Source: Dysgonomonas sp. Marseille-P4361
GTDB taxonomy: Bacteria > Bacteroidota > Bacteroidia > Bacteroidales > Dysgonomonadaceae
Assembly: GCF_900343125.1 (NCBI RefSeq)
Contig: NZ_OPYL01000004.1
Span: forward strand, 294,541-358,540
DNA: 64,000 nucleotides
Reading direction: 5' to 3'
The position numbers were made by a program, and so were the translations under genes. The notes below the pieces were generated by a model that saw only the letters and a program-made list of their open reading frames with translations, did no database searches and had not been told where the DNA came from. Each line of letters begins with the position of its first letter. Within the stretch, counting starts at the first letter, position 1. Shown here in pieces: positions 8,456 to 17,484 of the stretch.

Positions 8456-10297
8456 TTACTTGTTAATTATTTTGATTGTACTTTCCATTTTACCAATGGC
8501 ATCTACCGTATCGCTATATAACTTATCCATATCTCCTGATGCTGATGGTGCATATCGAGCAAATTCACCAGTATCAAGAATATTCATAAACTGACCTATC
8601 AGTTCTTCACCTACTCCATATTTGGTAAGTTCGGCCTCTATATTCTCCCTATTCAGATTTGCCACAGGTATTGTTAGTTTATCGCTCAGGTATCCCCATA
8701 TTGCGCGTAGCATTTCTTCATAGAAGCCATCTCGATTTTGAGTTTGCAAATATTTCTTAGCCAGTTTAAGACGCTTAGTAGCAACCTTATTAGCTTTCTT
8801 CGTTCTCATCAACGCAATATCTGCATTTGCCTTGATCTGCTTACGATAGATGATACTGAATACGATCAACAGCAATAAAGGTATAATATACCACAACCAG
8901 TATGTTAATGCTCCGAAAGTGAAGCTTTGGAGATTCTTATATGTAAAATCGTCAGTCTTCAGATAACGAATATCCTGTTCAGCTTCTATCTCTCGTTGGT
9001 TTGCATAACTTGTAGAGACATTCTTACCGGCATTAGGGTCTTTATCCACCTCTAATGTATATTCAGGAGAAGATACTGTCTTATAAGAATTCGATCTTGT
9101 GTCAAAGTAAGAAAACTCTATAGGAGGAATAGTATATTCTCCCGGATAACGAGGAATAAACATATATTCTATTGTCTTCTTTCCCGACAACCCATTCTCT
9201 GTAATCGAAAAATCATTGTTTACCTGAGGATCGTATGTTTCAAAATCTTTAGGGAACTTGATTTCCGGATTTTTGATCAGTTTCATATTTCCTGCTCCGG
9301 CAATCTCAAGTTTAATAGTTACAGCATCATTTGCCTGTACTTTATTTGCCGATATAGAAGGTGTAAAGGTAAAGCTACCGACTCCCCCCGAAAAGCTTGA
9401 TGGCTTCCCTTCAACTGGCAATGGTGTGACATCTATTGTTGCAGGAGTTGTCCGCAGCACTTTTTTTGCTTCTGTCATCACCTCGCGTGTACCAAAGAAA
9501 TCACGTACTTTACGCCCCGTACTTACCTCGAAGACGATTTCCATTGTACCCGAAGGGATTGTCATCTTACCTGCCCGTTGAGGGAAGAGCAAGGTTTTTT
9601 TCACGTCAATATAGTAATAATTACGACCTTTGTAATGTTCCATATTCCATTGACGGTTAGGTGACATCTCAAAATCCTCTATCATAAAACCCTCAAACTC
9701 AGGGAATTGAATCTTACCTACCTCCCTGATATTCAACACTGTATAAAACCTAAAAGTAACAACAGCAACTTCTTGCTCTTTTACTTTCGTCTTTGAGAAG
9801 ATTGCCCGTATGAATGCATCATCATCGCTTACCTTGCCTGCAGTAGACGTTGTAGATGTCGACTGTGGTTGTTGACCAGGTTGTTGACTCTGAGCATTCT
9901 TGTCAGGAGGTAAAACTTTTATTTGAGCTGTATTCGATTTATAGTTTTTCCCATCAATTCTAACTGTTGCAGCCGGCAGTGTAAATGTTCCTTCCTCTTT
10001 TGCTATTAGAACCCATGTAAAAGTAACATTGCTTTCCGATACAGTTTTACCATTTACGGTAGAAGAACTATACATTTGAGAAACAGATGGTCCAAAAAGC
10101 TCATCAAATCCGGGAATATCAGCCGGAATTGTAGGTGTTTCAATCTTTCCGTCTCCACCTTTCAAAATATATTGTACCTGAATCTGAGCCCCTTTCACTG
10201 TTGAGTTAGGAGCTTTGATGACAAATGTTACATCACTTGCCAAAAGACGAGATACACTAATGAGTAATAATATTAATAAAAACCAATACTTCTTCAT
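8456..10297 (-). CDS. batD: BatD: oxygen-tolerance envelope protein, full length
   Basis: A 613-residue protein with a signal peptide (MKKYWFLLILLLISVSRLLA), a long periplasmic part made of several beta-rich immunoglobulin-like domains (residues about 21-450), one transmembrane segment near 465-485 (YWLWYIIPLLLLIVFSIIY) and a cytoplasmic helical tail of about 125 residues. This is the usual BatD architecture; the length is typical. The first two domains (residues 21-300) are mirrored in the shorter paralogue directly upstream. A Gln/Thr/Ser-rich linker (about 135-150) separates domain 1 from domain 2. Confidence 0.88.
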   Translation of the reverse strand: MKKYWFLLILLLISVSRLLASDVTFVIKAPNSTVKGAQIQVQYILKGGDGKIETPTIPADIPGFDELFGPSVSQMYSSSTVNGKTVSESNVTFTWVLIAKEEGTFTLPAATVRIDGKNYKSNTAQIKVLPPDKNAQSQQPGQQPQSTSTTSTAGKVSDDDAFIRAIFSKTKVKEQEVAVVTFRFYTVLNIREVGKIQFPEFEGFMIEDFEMSPNRQWNMEHYKGRNYYYIDVKKTLLFPQRAGKMTIPSGTMEIVFEVSTGRKVRDFFGTREVMTEAKKVLRTTPATIDVTPLPVEGKPSSFSGGVGSFTFTPSISANKVQANDAVTIKLEIAGAGNMKLIKNPEIKFPKDFETYDPQVNNDFSITENGLSGKKTIEYMFIPRYPGEYTIPPIEFSYFDTRSNSYKTVSSPEYTLEVDKDPNAGKNVSTSYANQREIEAEQDIRYLKTDDFTYKNLQSFTFGALTYWLWYIIPLLLLIVFSIIYRKQIKANADIALMRTKKANKVATKRLKLAKKYLQTQNRDGFYEEMLRAIWGYLSDKLTIPVANLNRENIEAELTKYGVGEELIGQFMNILDTGEFARYAPSASGDMDKLYSDTVDAIGKMESTIKIINK

Positions 10298-10386
10298 TAC
10301 CCTTTATTAATTCTATTTTGTTTCGTTATTTATAATTTTCTTGCGGCTACAAATTTAACAACTTTGTTTGTATTCACATATAGCTA

Positions 10387-11238
10387 TTAAATTGCTTTAT
10401 ATTCAAAAACATTAATATTGACAGCATCTACTTTCAATTCTTTTACTGTCCTTATTGTCTCTTCATATATATCTCCCCAAATATCCCGTATCTTTTTACC
10501 CGTAGGTGTAAGATATTCTACCGATACTGTACCTTCAGGGATTACAAACGCTCCCTCCTTTTTAGGTTGAAGAATTAAGACACGCACATCTACAACTTTA
10601 TAGATACGCCCTTTGATCTCTTCTTCCTCGAAATGCTGGCGACGAGGCGTTATGTTGTCATAATAGAAATCCCTAACCGGAGGAAATTCTGAGTTTCGTA
10701 TACGATCAATGTCTCTTGTTGTATAGAGTCTGTAGGTTAGCGTCAAGGTATCGGAAGGCAAAACTACAGATTTGGATACTATTGTTTTTATAAAAGCATC
10801 TATATCTTCGGTCATTACTTCAACCGATCGTACTTCTATCTTATGATTTTCCGACTTGTATTTCTTACCTCCTATTTTGATCTCAACCTTAGGAATTGTA
10901 TATTTCCCCGCTTTTTCGGCCTCCAGATAATACGTGGACGAAGAGCGATAGACTGTTTCTCGTTTTCCTTTATTGAAGGTAGTTGCTGCAGAATTAGAAA
11001 CAGAAGGACCATAAAGGATCTTAAACCCTTCTATATTCTTTAAAATAACAGGTTCCTCAACTGCTGTGTCGCTCTCGATTATATAATCTACTCGAAACTG
11101 CTCCCCTGTCATAACCGACTCGGGTGCTTTTATCGAAATCTTCACACTCTGAGCCAGAGTTACAGACATAATAGGGAATAGCAACATGAACAACACGAAT
11201 ATTCGTTGCCTGCCAAAACTATTACCTCTATAGATCAT
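10387..11238 (-). CDS. Short BatD paralogue (N-terminal domains only)
   Basis: A 283-residue secreted protein with a signal sequence ending near SVTLAQ. It aligns by eye with the first ~300 residues of the adjacent BatD: 'IKAPESVMTGEQF' against 'IKAPNSTVKGAQI', 'YGPSVSN' against 'FGPSVSQ', and 'IKGRIYKVVDVRVLILQPKKEG' against the matching kinase-like beta block of BatD. It stops where domain 2 of BatD ends, so it lacks the later domains, the transmembrane segment and the cytoplasmic tail. The frame is open and the start is only 3 bp after batC, so it looks like a real gene rather than debris. Confidence 0.82.
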   Translation of the reverse strand: MIYRGNSFGRQRIFVLFMLLFPIMSVTLAQSVKISIKAPESVMTGEQFRVDYIIESDTAVEEPVILKNIEGFKILYGPSVSNSAATTFNKGKRETVYRSSSTYYLEAEKAGKYTIPKVEIKIGGKKYKSENHKIEVRSVEVMTEDIDAFIKTIVSKSVVLPSDTLTLTYRLYTTRDIDRIRNSEFPPVRDFYYDNITPRRQHFEEEEIKGRIYKVVDVRVLILQPKKEGAFVIPEGTVSVEYLTPTGKKIRDIWGDIYEETIRTVKELKVDAVNINVFEYKAI

Positions 11239-11241
11239 ACT

Positions 11242-12036
11242 CTACCAGTCTTTATTTTGTTTACGATTTTGCTCGTTCTTTTGTTTACGTTCTTTAGCCT
11301 GTGCTTGTCTTACACGTTCCTGTGTTTCCTTTTCATCTTGCTCTAAAGCCTGCAAAATTTGCTGTATATTATCTTGCGACATCTGATTTTGTTGATCTTG
11401 CTGATTTTGCTTAGGATCTTGTTTTGGATCCTGCTTAGGGTCTTGTTTCGGATCTTGCTTTTGATCTTGTTGCTGATCTTTCTTTTGATCTTGTTTCTGG
11501 TCTTGATCCTGATCCTGCTTCTTATCTTCCTGATCTTTTATCATTTTTTGCACTACTGCAAGATTATAACGCGTATCCTCATCTGTTGGATTAAATCTTA
11601 ACGCATTTTTATATGCTTCCATCGATAATTTAAGATTATCTTCCTGCTTTGCTTGTGTTCCTTCCTGACCTTGTTGCATCATTTGGGCATTGGATGCTTT
11701 TTCATTTGCTTTTTTCTTCAAGAAGGTGTTTCCCATATTGCTCCAAGCGGAACTAATCTTAACCGGATCTTCACTTTCCAATTTCAGATAATGTTGGTAT
11801 TCCGCCAAAGCCTCATCCCATTTTTGTTGTTTATAGTATGTGTTAGCTAAGTTAAAAGCTGCTTCTTTCGAATTTGCATTTCCTTCTTTTGCATTACTAT
11901 ATTCCGATTCGGCTGTAGCAAATAACTGTTCGTTGTAAGCCTTATTTCCCTTACGAATAGCTTTACGCACCTCTTTTTGAGCTGAAAGACTAACCGCTAC
12001 AAATGCAAATAATATGATAAATATTGTTTTCTTCAT
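11242..12036 (-). CDS. batC: BatC: TPR protein with Gln/Asp-rich tail
   Basis: A 264-residue periplasmic protein. I place the start at the ATG at 12036 because it begins a clean signal peptide (MKKTIFIILFAFVAVSLSAQ); an in-frame ATG at 12051 adds five residues and overlaps the batB stop. TPR repeats span about residues 30-175 (AAFNLANTYYKQQKWDEAL, SAWSNMGNTFLKKK, DTRYNLAVVQKM). The C-terminal third is a low-complexity Lys/Gln/Asp tail with KQDP repeats, followed by a charged helix. In the Bat system this TPR protein is thought to bridge the VWA proteins; that is inference from the family. Confidence 0.85.
   Translation of the reverse strand: MKKTIFIILFAFVAVSLSAQKEVRKAIRKGNKAYNEQLFATAESEYSNAKEGNANSKEAAFNLANTYYKQQKWDEALAEYQHYLKLESEDPVKISSAWSNMGNTFLKKKANEKASNAQMMQQGQEGTQAKQEDNLKLSMEAYKNALRFNPTDEDTRYNLAVVQKMIKDQEDKKQDQDQDQKQDQKKDQQQDQKQDPKQDPKQDPKQDPKQNQQDQQNQMSQDNIQQILQALEQDEKETQERVRQAQAKERKQKNEQNRKQNKDW
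11412..11520 (-). repeat. 12-bp tandem repeats coding for KQDP units
   Basis: Within batC, 12-nt units of the form AAG/CAA-CAA/GAT-GAT/CCx repeat about four times (KQDP x4) and then decay into KQDQ and DQDQ variants. Codons vary between units, so the repeat is kept at the protein level. Such tracts can change length by slippage in frame. Confidence 0.7.
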
Positions 12037-12050
12037 TTCTTTAAAACACA

Positions 12051-13079
12051 TTATTTAAACAGTCTGATATTTCTGAATATTCTATTCTTCTTTTCGAATA
12101 TACAGATTTCCAAGAAAAGCAAGATGAACATAATCCAAGCAAATATCTGGAATTTCTCATCATAGTCGGAGTAGGCAACTCCTTCTATTTCTTTCTTTTC
12201 CAATTTTTCTAATTCTGCTTGTAAGCTTTTCAATGCACTATTTGAATTGTCGGCATGCGCATACAAACCTTGTCCGGCTTTTGCTATCTGACGACACATT
12301 TCTTCGTTCAATTTAGATACTACAGGTTGTCCTTGCGTATCTCGTTTCACCTGATTAGAACCCGGAACCAATGGTATAACCGTTCCTTCGGCTGTACCTA
12401 CACCAACAACATTAACGTGTACTCCTTGTTCGGCAGCGCGCATGGCTGCTTGCTCGGCATCACCTTCGTGGCTTTCACCATCTGTAATCAATACAATGGC
12501 CTTATCTATCTCCGAATCGTTAGAAAAACAAGTCATACTGATATCGATAGCACTACCTATGGCTGTACCTTGTACCGGAACCAAATCCGGATTGATTGTT
12601 TCCAAGAATAATTTTGCAGACTGATTGTCCGGAGTCAATGGTAACTGGATATAAGCTTCACCTGCAAAGACAACGATAGCAACTTTATCATCCCTGCGTT
12701 CGTCGATGATACGTGTCAACATCTGTTTTGCTTTGGTTAAGCGGCTTGGTCTTATATCTTCTGCCAGCATCGAGTTGGATACGTCGATAGCAATAACTAA
12801 TTCAATTCCTTTTTTATCTAATTTTTCTAGTTTTGTTCCGAATTGAGGACGAGCCAACACAATTATACCAAAACCTATAGCAACCAATACGATCCAAAAT
12901 TTCAAATACGTTCTTTTCAGAGAAAGTTCAGGCATCATTTTCTTCACTAAGGCCAATGTTCCTAATTTCTCTACACTTTTCCGTTTTCTTATATTCAAAA
13001 AGATAAAGCCTATTATGAAAACAGGTATGGCAAAGAATAAATATAAATATTCAGGATTTGCAAATTTAAATACACTCAT
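12051..13079 (-). CDS. batB: BatB: membrane-anchored VWA protein
   Basis: A 342-residue protein with transmembrane segments at about 10-30 and 60-77 and at the C-terminus (IFAWIMFILLFLEICIF). The von Willebrand A domain lies between, with the metal (MIDAS) residues Asp99, Ser101 and Ser103 in IAIDVSNSML and the distal LITDGESHEGD. It is adjacent to batA, with which it shares the layout, and the stop codon touches the start region of batC. VWA proteins of this type are partners of MoxR ATPases, here encoded at the head of the same cluster. Confidence 0.9.
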   Translation of the reverse strand: MSVFKFANPEYLYLFFAIPVFIIGFIFLNIRKRKSVEKLGTLALVKKMMPELSLKRTYLKFWIVLVAIGFGIIVLARPQFGTKLEKLDKKGIELVIAIDVSNSMLAEDIRPSRLTKAKQMLTRIIDERRDDKVAIVVFAGEAYIQLPLTPDNQSAKLFLETINPDLVPVQGTAIGSAIDISMTCFSNDSEIDKAIVLITDGESHEGDAEQAAMRAAEQGVHVNVVGVGTAEGTVIPLVPGSNQVKRDTQGQPVVSKLNEEMCRQIAKAGQGLYAHADNSNSALKSLQAELEKLEKKEIEGVAYSDYDEKFQIFAWIMFILLFLEICIFEKKNRIFRNIRLFK

Positions 13080-13101
13080 AATTCAAACTTCTCTTTTATA
13101 G

Positions 13102-14091
13102 TTACGGAATATTTCTCAACCATGTGCGACGTAAAATCAACTCAAAACCAACAAGAGCCAAAGCTAATAAAGCAAAAGGCATGTAGAGTTCCTTACGTCT
13201 TGTTACAGTATTCACACTAATGTGAGATTTTTCCATTTGGTCAATCTCATCATAAATCTCCATCAAGCTGGTATTATCCGTTGCACGGAAATAGGTTCCT
13301 TGCGTAATAGAAGCTATTTCGGTCAATGTTCGTTCGTCAAACTCTCCTGATACAGTCACCGACTGCATACCGTAAGGAGTCATGATACTGGCTGTTGAAT
13401 TACCTCTCGACCCCACCCCTATCGTATATACGCGAATGTTGTACGAGGCTGCCAACTCTGCTGCCGTAAGAGGTGCGATCTGTCCCGAATTGTTAGATCC
13501 ATCGGTAAGCAGAATCACAACTCGTGATTTAGATTTACTGTCTTTCAATCTGTTCACTGCATTTGCCAGACCTAAACCAATGGCTGTACCATCTTCTATC
13601 AGTCCGAATTTCACTTCATTCAGTAGATTTAACAGAATACGATGGTCTGTAGTTAACGGACATTGCGTAAAACTTTCGCTTCCGAAGATCACCAAACCAA
13701 TTCTATCATTCGGTCTGTCATTGATAAATTCAGCAGCCACCTTCTTTGATGCTTCAAGGCGGGTAGGTGAAAAGTCTTGTGCCAACATTGTACTGGATAC
13801 GTCAAGAGCCATCACAATATCGATCCCTTCCGAGTTTGAAGTATCTGATGTATTCACACTCTGAGGACGAGCCAAAACGATGATTAATAAAGCTAAAGCA
13901 ATTATCCTCAACGCAAAGGGCAGGTGACGCATGTAAACCCTGATGGATGAAGGAGCTTTTTCGAATGCAAAGCTCGAAGACATTTTAAACGTAGCCTGCA
14001 TTTTTCTCAATTTATATATATACCACCCTATAAGCGGTATTAATAAAAGGAGAAGGAATAAATAGGCAGGATTAGCGTATACTATTTCCAT
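13102..14091 (-). CDS. batA: BatA: membrane-anchored VWA protein
   Basis: A 329-residue VWA protein. Hydrophobic segments sit at about 8-26 and 58-75 and near the C-terminus (PFALLALALVGFELIL), flanking a VWA domain with MIDAS residues Asp97, Ser99 and Thr101 in MALDVSSTML plus ILLTDGSNNSG. It precedes batB by 22 bp. The two proteins share the motif 'VLARPQ' just before the VWA domain. In Bacteroides fragilis the bat genes were linked to oxygen tolerance; the molecular job is still unclear. Confidence 0.9.
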   Translation of the reverse strand: MEIVYANPAYLFLLLLLIPLIGWYIYKLRKMQATFKMSSSFAFEKAPSSIRVYMRHLPFALRIIALALLIIVLARPQSVNTSDTSNSEGIDIVMALDVSSTMLAQDFSPTRLEASKKVAAEFINDRPNDRIGLVIFGSESFTQCPLTTDHRILLNLLNEVKFGLIEDGTAIGLGLANAVNRLKDSKSKSRVVILLTDGSNNSGQIAPLTAAELAASYNIRVYTIGVGSRGNSTASIMTPYGMQSVTVSGEFDERTLTEIASITQGTYFRATDNTSLMEIYDEIDQMEKSHISVNTVTRRKELYMPFALLALALVGFELILRRTWLRNIP

Positions 14092-14105
14092 TGTTTATAT
14101 ATCTT

Positions 14106-15182
14106 TTAGCTTTGTTGTTGATTACTATCAGAGGTTTTCACCTCTTGATTATTTTCTTTTACCTCACTGCTTATTGTAGACACTCCTTCTTTTTGTTCTT
14201 CTAACGAAAGACGTTCTTCTTTCTTCGTCTGATTTACAAACAAGTAAGCATTCACTAAACTCAAGTCATTCTCGTCAGCAAATGGTGTATATTTTGCAAA
14301 CTTCACCAAATCGGCAAGCTTTAGAATCTGTGCCAGCCCATCGGTAGCCGATCTTGTATCTGTAGCCAGATGCACTGCTGCTATAATGTCTTCCGACACC
14401 ATTTCCGGTGCATCTATATTGAAACGATGATCGATATAATCTCGAAGAATATCTGTCAGCTCGGTATAATATTCTTTCTCCATCCCTTTCTGCCATAGCT
14501 TAGAGGCTTTTAACTTATCAAGTTCTTTGAGAGCTACCACATGTGGAGGAAGCACTACCTTAGGAGTAAAGAAATAACCTTTCTTCTTTTTCCTCAGGAA
14601 GAAATAAACAGCCAAACCTATCAAAGCAAGCAGAAGTATTATCAGCAAAGAAATATAGATAAGTTCCATATAATCTTGCCAAACGAATTCCGGCTTCTGA
14701 ATGGGTTTTATATCTGAAATTCCTAATTTTTGGAAATCAATCGAGTCTGTCTCGTTATTTTTCAGTTTTTCCAGATATGCCAACGTTGTATCTGACAATT
14801 GAGGAGAAGATACTTTCAGACCAAAGTCATTTGTCTTAAGGGTATCTTGATCAACGACAACCATCATATGAGGAATGTGATACAATGTAGAGTCGAATGA
14901 TGTGACCACATATTGCTGATGAATAGTCATCACCTCAGTCATCACCGTATCGGGAGGCAGCATATGTAATACTTCTATACCGGTAATCAGTGTATCAGCA
15001 TAGATGGGAAACATTATATTCCGTCCTTTGGGAGAAATGACTTCTATATCAATAATTGCTTGCTCTCCTATCAGTATATCGGAGGGTTGTATTGTAGCCC
15101 TTACTGTTGGTCTCTGCGCAAAAAGCGAAAGACTCAAAAAACAGAGTAGACCAAGCAATAGTATGTTTTTTATTTTCAACAT
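14106..15182 (-). CDS. Bat-cluster membrane protein with one TM segment
   Basis: A 358-residue protein of the bat cluster. A signal peptide (to about residue 22, ending LFAQ) is followed by a beta-rich periplasmic domain that begins like BatD (TVRATIQPSDILIGEQA), a transmembrane segment near 178-196 (LLIILLLALIGLAVYFF) and a basic stretch, then a cytoplasmic helical domain (about 215-320) and a charged tail. The cytoplasmic part resembles the tail of BatD and of DUF4381-type proteins that accompany MoxR/DUF58/VWA genes. Position: 14 bp before batA. No enzymatic motif is visible. Confidence 0.75.
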   Translation of the reverse strand: MLKIKNILLLGLLCFLSLSLFAQRPTVRATIQPSDILIGEQAIIDIEVISPKGRNIMFPIYADTLITGIEVLHMLPPDTVMTEVMTIHQQYVVTSFDSTLYHIPHMMVVVDQDTLKTNDFGLKVSSPQLSDTTLAYLEKLKNNETDSIDFQKLGISDIKPIQKPEFVWQDYMELIYISLLIILLLALIGLAVYFFLRKKKKGYFFTPKVVLPPHVVALKELDKLKASKLWQKGMEKEYYTELTDILRDYIDHRFNIDAPEMVSEDIIAAVHLATDTRSATDGLAQILKLADLVKFAKYTPFADENDLSLVNAYLFVNQTKKEERLSLEEQKEGVSTISSEVKENNQEVKTSDSNQQQS

Positions 15183-15188
15183 ATTGTT

Positions 15189-15212
15189 TCAGTTAACAGT
15201 TATCAGTCAACG
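15189..15212. repeat. Short TTAACAGTTATCAGTC-type spacer repeat
   Basis: The gap between the DUF58 gene and the next bat gene holds 'tcagttaacagttatcagtcaacg'. A similar, longer element lies in the gap between moxR and DUF58 (16146-16238). Sequences of this kind occur as dispersed intergenic repeats in Bacteroidota. Confidence 0.4.
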
Positions 15213-15262
15213 TTTTATTTCTATCTTCGGCTTCGAAATTTACCTCTAGCCTATTCTTCTTT

Positions 15263-16138
15263 TTATTTAATACTTCTCTTCTTGAATAATGCCATCAAGG
15301 CTTTTACATAATCTTCATCTGTTCGCACCGATACACTATCAACCTTACTTCGATTGAAAGTTCGTTGCATACGATCTTGTTGATCTTGCCACCAATCCTT
15401 GTAGCTCTCGCGAAGCCTGCGTGAAGAAGTATCGATCCAACGCTCTGCTCCGGTTTCAGCATCAAGCACCTTCATCAACCCTACACTTGGTAGTTGAGTC
15501 TCCAAATTATCATAAACCTGCAATGCTACAATATCGTGCTTACGATTGGCTATCGTCAGTGCATTGTAGTAATCGGAAATATCGATAAAGTCAGATATCA
15601 TAAACGTAGTACAACGCTTCTTTATAACATTGGTGAGATATTTCAAAGCCATGCCGACATCTGTCTTAGGGCTTTCGGGTTCGAAGTTGATCAGTTCTCG
15701 AATGATGTAAAGAATATGTTTTTTCCCTTTTTTGGGCGGAATAAATTTTTCTATTTTATCTGAAAAGAAAATTACTCCGATTTTGTCGTTGTTATGTATC
15801 GCCGAGAATGCCAAGGTAGCAGCCATTTCTGTTACGACATCACGTTTCATCGAATTGCGCGTACCAAAATCCTGACTGGCCGATACATCGACAAGAAGCA
15901 TAACTGTCAGCTCTCGCTCTTCTTCAAACACTTTGATAAAAGGCTTATTGTAGCGAGCGGTCACATTCCAATCAATGTCACGAATATCATCTCCATACTG
16001 ATACTCTCGCACTTCGGAAAAAGCCATTCCCCGCCCCTTAAAGGCAGAATGATACTGCCCAGCAAAGATATTTGCCGAGAGACCACGAGTCTTTATCTCA
16101 ATCTGACGTACTTTTTTTAATAATTCGCTTGTTTCCAT
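15263..16138 (-). CDS. DUF58 protein of the MoxR/Bat cluster
   Basis: A 291-residue cytoplasmic protein. I choose the ATG at 16138 because members of this family begin METSELLKKVRQIE; an in-frame ATG at 16159 would extend it by seven residues into a repeat-like spacer. The DUF58 signature is at residues 45-65 (REYQYGDDIRDIDWNVTAR). After it comes a VWA-like fold with LLVDVSASQDFG at 82-93. DUF58 proteins travel with MoxR AAA ATPases and VWA membrane proteins, as here. Spacing to the next gene is 80 bp. Confidence 0.88.
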   Translation of the reverse strand: METSELLKKVRQIEIKTRGLSANIFAGQYHSAFKGRGMAFSEVREYQYGDDIRDIDWNVTARYNKPFIKVFEEERELTVMLLVDVSASQDFGTRNSMKRDVVTEMAATLAFSAIHNNDKIGVIFFSDKIEKFIPPKKGKKHILYIIRELINFEPESPKTDVGMALKYLTNVIKKRCTTFMISDFIDISDYYNALTIANRKHDIVALQVYDNLETQLPSVGLMKVLDAETGAERWIDTSSRRLRESYKDWWQDQQDRMQRTFNRSKVDSVSVRTDEDYVKALMALFKKRSIK

Positions 16139-16145
16139 AATTTTA

Positions 16146-16238
16146 CAGCTGTTAGCCATTAGCAGTCAGCTAATAGCCTGTTTGATCGTTAATAGAAAAA
16201 GCCAAGAGCCCCAAGCTATTGGCTAAAGGCTATTATTT
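16146..16238. repeat. Repeat-like intergenic element between moxR and DUF58
   Basis: The spacer is built from variants of GCTATTAGC: 'gttagccattagcagtcagctaatagcc' is an imperfect hairpin (GCCATTAGC and GCTAATAGC around AGTCA), and 'aagctattggctaaaggctatta' repeats the theme. It shares CAGTCA and the overall style with the element at 15189-15212. Confidence 0.5.
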
Positions 16239-17229
16239 ATGGAACTTCTATTTTGTTAAGTATTTCGCTGATAATTTCGTCAGAAGTTGTATTGTTTGCT
16301 TCTGCCTCATACGTTAAGCCAATACGGTGACGTAACACGTCGTGGCATACAGCACGGATATCTTCAGGGATAACATAGCCTCTACGCTTGATAAATGCAT
16401 AAGCACGCGCAGCTAAAGCCAAACTTATAGAAGCACGAGGTGATGCCCCGAAACCGATCATTCCTTTCAGTGAATTCAATCCGTTCTCTTCAGGGAAACG
16501 AGTTGCAAAAACAATATCAACGATATATTTCTCTATTTTCTCATCCAGATAAACTTCCTTCACTACATTGCGAGCTCCAATTATCTCATCCGCTTTCATC
16601 ACTGGAGTCAGATCACCATAGTTTCCATTCAGGTTATTTCTTAAGATCAACTTTTCCTCTTCTTTCTTAGGATAGTTGATTACCACTTTCAGCATAAAAC
16701 GGTCAACTTGTGCTTCAGGAAGCGGGTAAGTTCCTTCTTGCTCAATCGGGTTTTGAGTAGCCATTACCAAAAAAGGCGAAGGCAACTTGTAAGTTTGTTC
16801 TCCGATTGTAACCTGACGTTCTTGCATCGCCTCCAGTAAAGCACTTTGTACTTTTGCCGGAGCACGGTTAATCTCATCTGCTAACACGAAGTTCGAAAAA
16901 ACAGGACCATGCTTAACGAAGAATTCCTCTGTCTTTTGACTATAAATCATGGTACCAATAACGTCGGCAGGCAATAAGTCAGGAGTAAACTGGATACGGC
17001 TATATTTAGCATCAATAAGTAAAGCCAACGACTTAATAGCCAGTGTTTTTGCAAGTCCAGGAACCCCTTCAAGAAGAATATGTCCGTCAGCCAGCAAACT
17101 TATCAACAATGATTCGACAAGGTGTTTCTGTCCTACAATCACTTGATCCATACCCATTGTGAGCGCCTCAACAAAAGAGCTTTTGCTCTGTATTTTCTCG
17201 GTCAGTTCTCGAATATCAACTTGAGCCAT
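16237..17229 (-). CDS. MoxR-family AAA+ ATPase
   Basis: A 330-residue cytoplasmic ATPase. Walker A is GVPGLAKT (residues 55-62), Walker B is LADEIN (Asp119, Glu120), and the MoxR stretch MQERQVTIGEQTYKLPSPF follows, with sensor region ATQNPIEQEGTYPLPEAQVDRF. Length is typical. It is the first gene of the bat cluster. MoxR proteins are thought to act as chaperones that assemble or activate VWA-domain partners, here BatA and BatB. A TATTTTTG element on the minus strand at 17290-17297 is a possible -7 box for the whole cluster. Confidence 0.92.
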   Translation of the reverse strand: MAQVDIRELTEKIQSKSSFVEALTMGMDQVIVGQKHLVESLLISLLADGHILLEGVPGLAKTLAIKSLALLIDAKYSRIQFTPDLLPADVIGTMIYSQKTEEFFVKHGPVFSNFVLADEINRAPAKVQSALLEAMQERQVTIGEQTYKLPSPFLVMATQNPIEQEGTYPLPEAQVDRFMLKVVINYPKKEEEKLILRNNLNGNYGDLTPVMKADEIIGARNVVKEVYLDEKIEKYIVDIVFATRFPEENGLNSLKGMIGFGASPRASISLALAARAYAFIKRRGYVIPEDIRAVCHDVLRHRIGLTYEAEANNTTSDEIISEILNKIEVP

Positions 17230-17427
17230 ATTTATTTTATTAAGTATTTATATTTTTATTGTTTCTTTTTCAAGGTTTAGTAAGCAGCACAAAAATAGAA
17301 ATGTTAAATATGAAAAGCGATTATTCAGAGTTAAAAAAAATTAAGGATAAATGCGCTTTACACCGACTTAAATGAATAATACATAAAAGAATGAAATCAA
17401 AACCTAAATTTCAATTTCATATCTTAG

Positions 17428-17460
17428 AACTCATTCAGAAGTATAAGTCCTGAATGAGTT
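17428..17460 (-). terminator. Hairpin after the M20 amidohydrolase gene
   Basis: A perfect 11-bp stem, AACTCATTCAG (17428-17438) and CTGAATGAGTT (17450-17460). It is 24 bp beyond the stop at 17485. The T-run on the minus strand is poor, so termination is likely but not certain. Confidence 0.55.
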
Positions 17461-17484
17461 TATATTTCGGATCTATCTCTGTAC

